Positions 6,152 through 7,087 of a DNA stretch of 7,087 nucleotides are shown piece after piece. The notes beneath the pieces were generated by a model that made no database searches, was not told the origin of the DNA, and was given only the letters and a program-made list of their open reading frames with translations. The DNA lies in NCBI GenBank assembly GCA_036390175.1, contig DASWCG010000125.1, positions 1-7,087 on the forward strand, in the 5' to 3' direction. A program made the position numbers and the translations under genes. The DNA comes from DASQHY01 sp036390175 (GTDB lineage: Bacteria; Acidobacteriota; Terriglobia; Acidiferrales; UBA7541). Numbering within the stretch: the stretch's first letter is position 1; every line of letters starts with the position of its first letter.

Positions 6152-7087
6152 TCAGTTCGGCGGGCCGGCCTCCTCCAAAGTTACTTGCGGGAGGTTGGCG
6201 CCGCGCAAGCGCTCGTTAAGCCGGGGGACTTCCTTTTCCTTCACTTCCTTCCATGCGGAGAGGGTTGCGCGAAGGACTGGCTGGATGCGCTCAAATGCGG
6301 TGACGGCGTCGGGCGTCGGCGCGGCGTCGGCGCTTTCGACGACGCCCTCCAGCGCTCCCAATTCGCCGATCAGGAAACGCAGGCTCGTCTTATCCGGCAC
6401 GGGCCGCGGAGCGGGGAAGCTTCCGAAATCCTGGGCTGGGGGCGCACCTGCGGCGGCCTCGACTTTTCGAGACATGTCTTCGCTGGCCGCGGCGAGTTCG
6501 CTTCCCGGCGTCACTTGTGCGCGCAACGATTTCAGTTGCAGGCGGAGATGCTCGGCTTCGCGGGAGGCTTTGGCGACATCCGACAGCTCGCCATTCACTT
6601 GGGACGCCAGTTCGAACTGCTTCTTCAAATCCTCCGGCGAAGTCTTCACGCGCGGGTCCATTTTGACGATCAGCGGACGGGTGTACGCGTGGGCGCTGAC
6701 CGTCAGCTTTACCGAATAATTTCCGGGGACGACCCACGGGCCCGCGGCTTCGGAGCGGCGCCGGCGGAGTCCGGGCACTCCTGCGGTGCGCAAATCCCAA
6801 ACGAAGCGGTGCATCCCCGGCGTGGCCGAAAGCGGCTCCGGAGGGTGAATCCAGTACATGGGAATATCGAGCGATTGGGGGTCAACTCGCGCAGGGGAAT
6901 CGCTGCTCGAATAACCGCGCAACAGCTTGCCGCTTTCGTCGAAAATATCGAGCGTGACGGGACCGGAAGGCGCGGCCTTCAGAAAGTAGTCCAGGATAGC
7001 GCCGTTCGGAGGATTCTCCGCGGTAGGCTCTTCCGGCGGAAGGGGCGTGCCTTCATCCGAGCCGGGGCGGACACGGAAAGCGGGCGC
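6152..7087 (-). CDS. C-terminal part of a VPS10/BNR-repeat 'glycosyl hydrolase'-type protein (5' end outside window)
   Basis: The frame is open from the window edge to the TGA at 6154-6152, so 311 C-terminal residues are seen and the start is missing. An apparent start at 6922 is a TTG inside the gene, because clear homologous-type sequence continues upstream of it. Visible parts are a hinge and Ig-like strand region, ENPPNGAILDYFLKA (24-38) then GPVTLDIFDESGKLLRGYSS (42-61), and DIPMYWIHPPEPLSATPGMHRFVWDL (74-99). Next comes PWVVPGNYSVKLTV (117-130), then VKMDPRVKTSPEDL (141-154). A helical coiled-coil-like tail follows, ending in VPRLNERLRGANLP. This is the C-terminal module of large secreted beta-propeller proteins of the VPS10/sortilin/BNR class that are abundant in Acidobacteria. 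The propeller would be in the missing part. The hydrolase label is a database convention; activity is unproven. Confidence 0.75.
   Translation of the reverse strand, partial: APAFRVRPGSDEGTPLPPEEPTAENPPNGAILDYFLKAAPSGPVTLDIFDESGKLLRGYSSSDSPARVDPQSLDIPMYWIHPPEPLSATPGMHRFVWDLRTAGVPGLRRRRSEAAGPWVVPGNYSVKLTVSAHAYTRPLIVKMDPRVKTSPEDLKKQFELASQVNGELSDVAKASREAEHLRLQLKSLRAQVTPGSELAAASEDMSRKVEAAAGAPPAQDFGSFPAPRPVPDKTSLRFLIGELGALEGVVESADAAPTPDAVTAFERIQPVLRATLSAWKEVKEKEVPRLNERLRGANLPQVTLEEAGPPN

Noticed and set aside
6152..6922. Complete gene starting at 6922
   Set aside because: The codon is TTG within a continuous frame; the residues before it (ENPPNGAILDYFLKA and onward) belong to the same domain, so the gene is truncated by the window edge.
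1..7087. CRISPR array, riboswitch, rRNA or complete tRNA
   Set aside because: There are no regularly spaced repeats beyond the two IS-end copies and no complete cloverleaf or rRNA-like stretch; only the tRNA 3' fragment is present.

Overview
The window looks like chromosomal DNA of an acidobacterium (phylum Acidobacteriota). It is mostly GC-rich. It carries a PadR regulator overlapping an 'ADOP'-type MacB/FtsX permease, a pairing massively expanded in that phylum. Next to it is the C-terminal part of a large protein of the VPS10/BNR-repeat 'glycosyl hydrolase' type, also common there. This assignment rests on gene content, not on a marker gene. Every protein gene found reads on the minus strand.

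Right part (about 2370-7087), ordinary-looking chromosome, described in the direction of transcription. First is the end of the VPS10/BNR-type protein, which is cut by the window edge (7087-6152). A 97-base gap with a 7-bp inverted repeat precedes a PadR-family repressor (6052-5705). The PadR stop codon overlaps the start of an 888-residue duplicated permease (5708-3042) in an ATGA, so the two are translationally coupled. A well-formed sigma70-type promoter (3012-2983) then starts a separate unit for a small exported HbpS/GlcG-type protein (2945-2457), followed by a terminator-like hairpin.

Middle (2046-2456): no gene is seen. At 2046-2068 there is a 23-base copy of the 3' end of a tRNA (T loop, T-stem 3' strand, acceptor 3' strand, CCA) with no tRNA body attached. 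Such fragments are the usual footprint of integration into a tRNA gene.

Left part (1-2045), accessory DNA with visibly lower GC than the right part. It holds one gene for a probable anti-phage effector: a winged-helix-like N-terminus, then a CAP12/Pycsar-type TIR-like (NAD-degrading family) domain, then a beta-sandwich-like C-terminal domain. The reading frame is broken by a single in-frame TAG at 556-554, and the same frame then stays open for 111 more codons that complete the C-terminal domain. The gene is therefore either recently damaged, a sequencing error, or read through. Beyond it lies what appears to be an IS21-like insertion-sequence end (1-140) with two tandem terminal repeats.

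The most interesting part is this left segment: a stand-alone TIR-like effector gene with its own candidate sensor domains, wedged between a tRNA fragment and an IS end and split by an amber codon. No cyclase, Argonaute or other partner gene is visible in the window.
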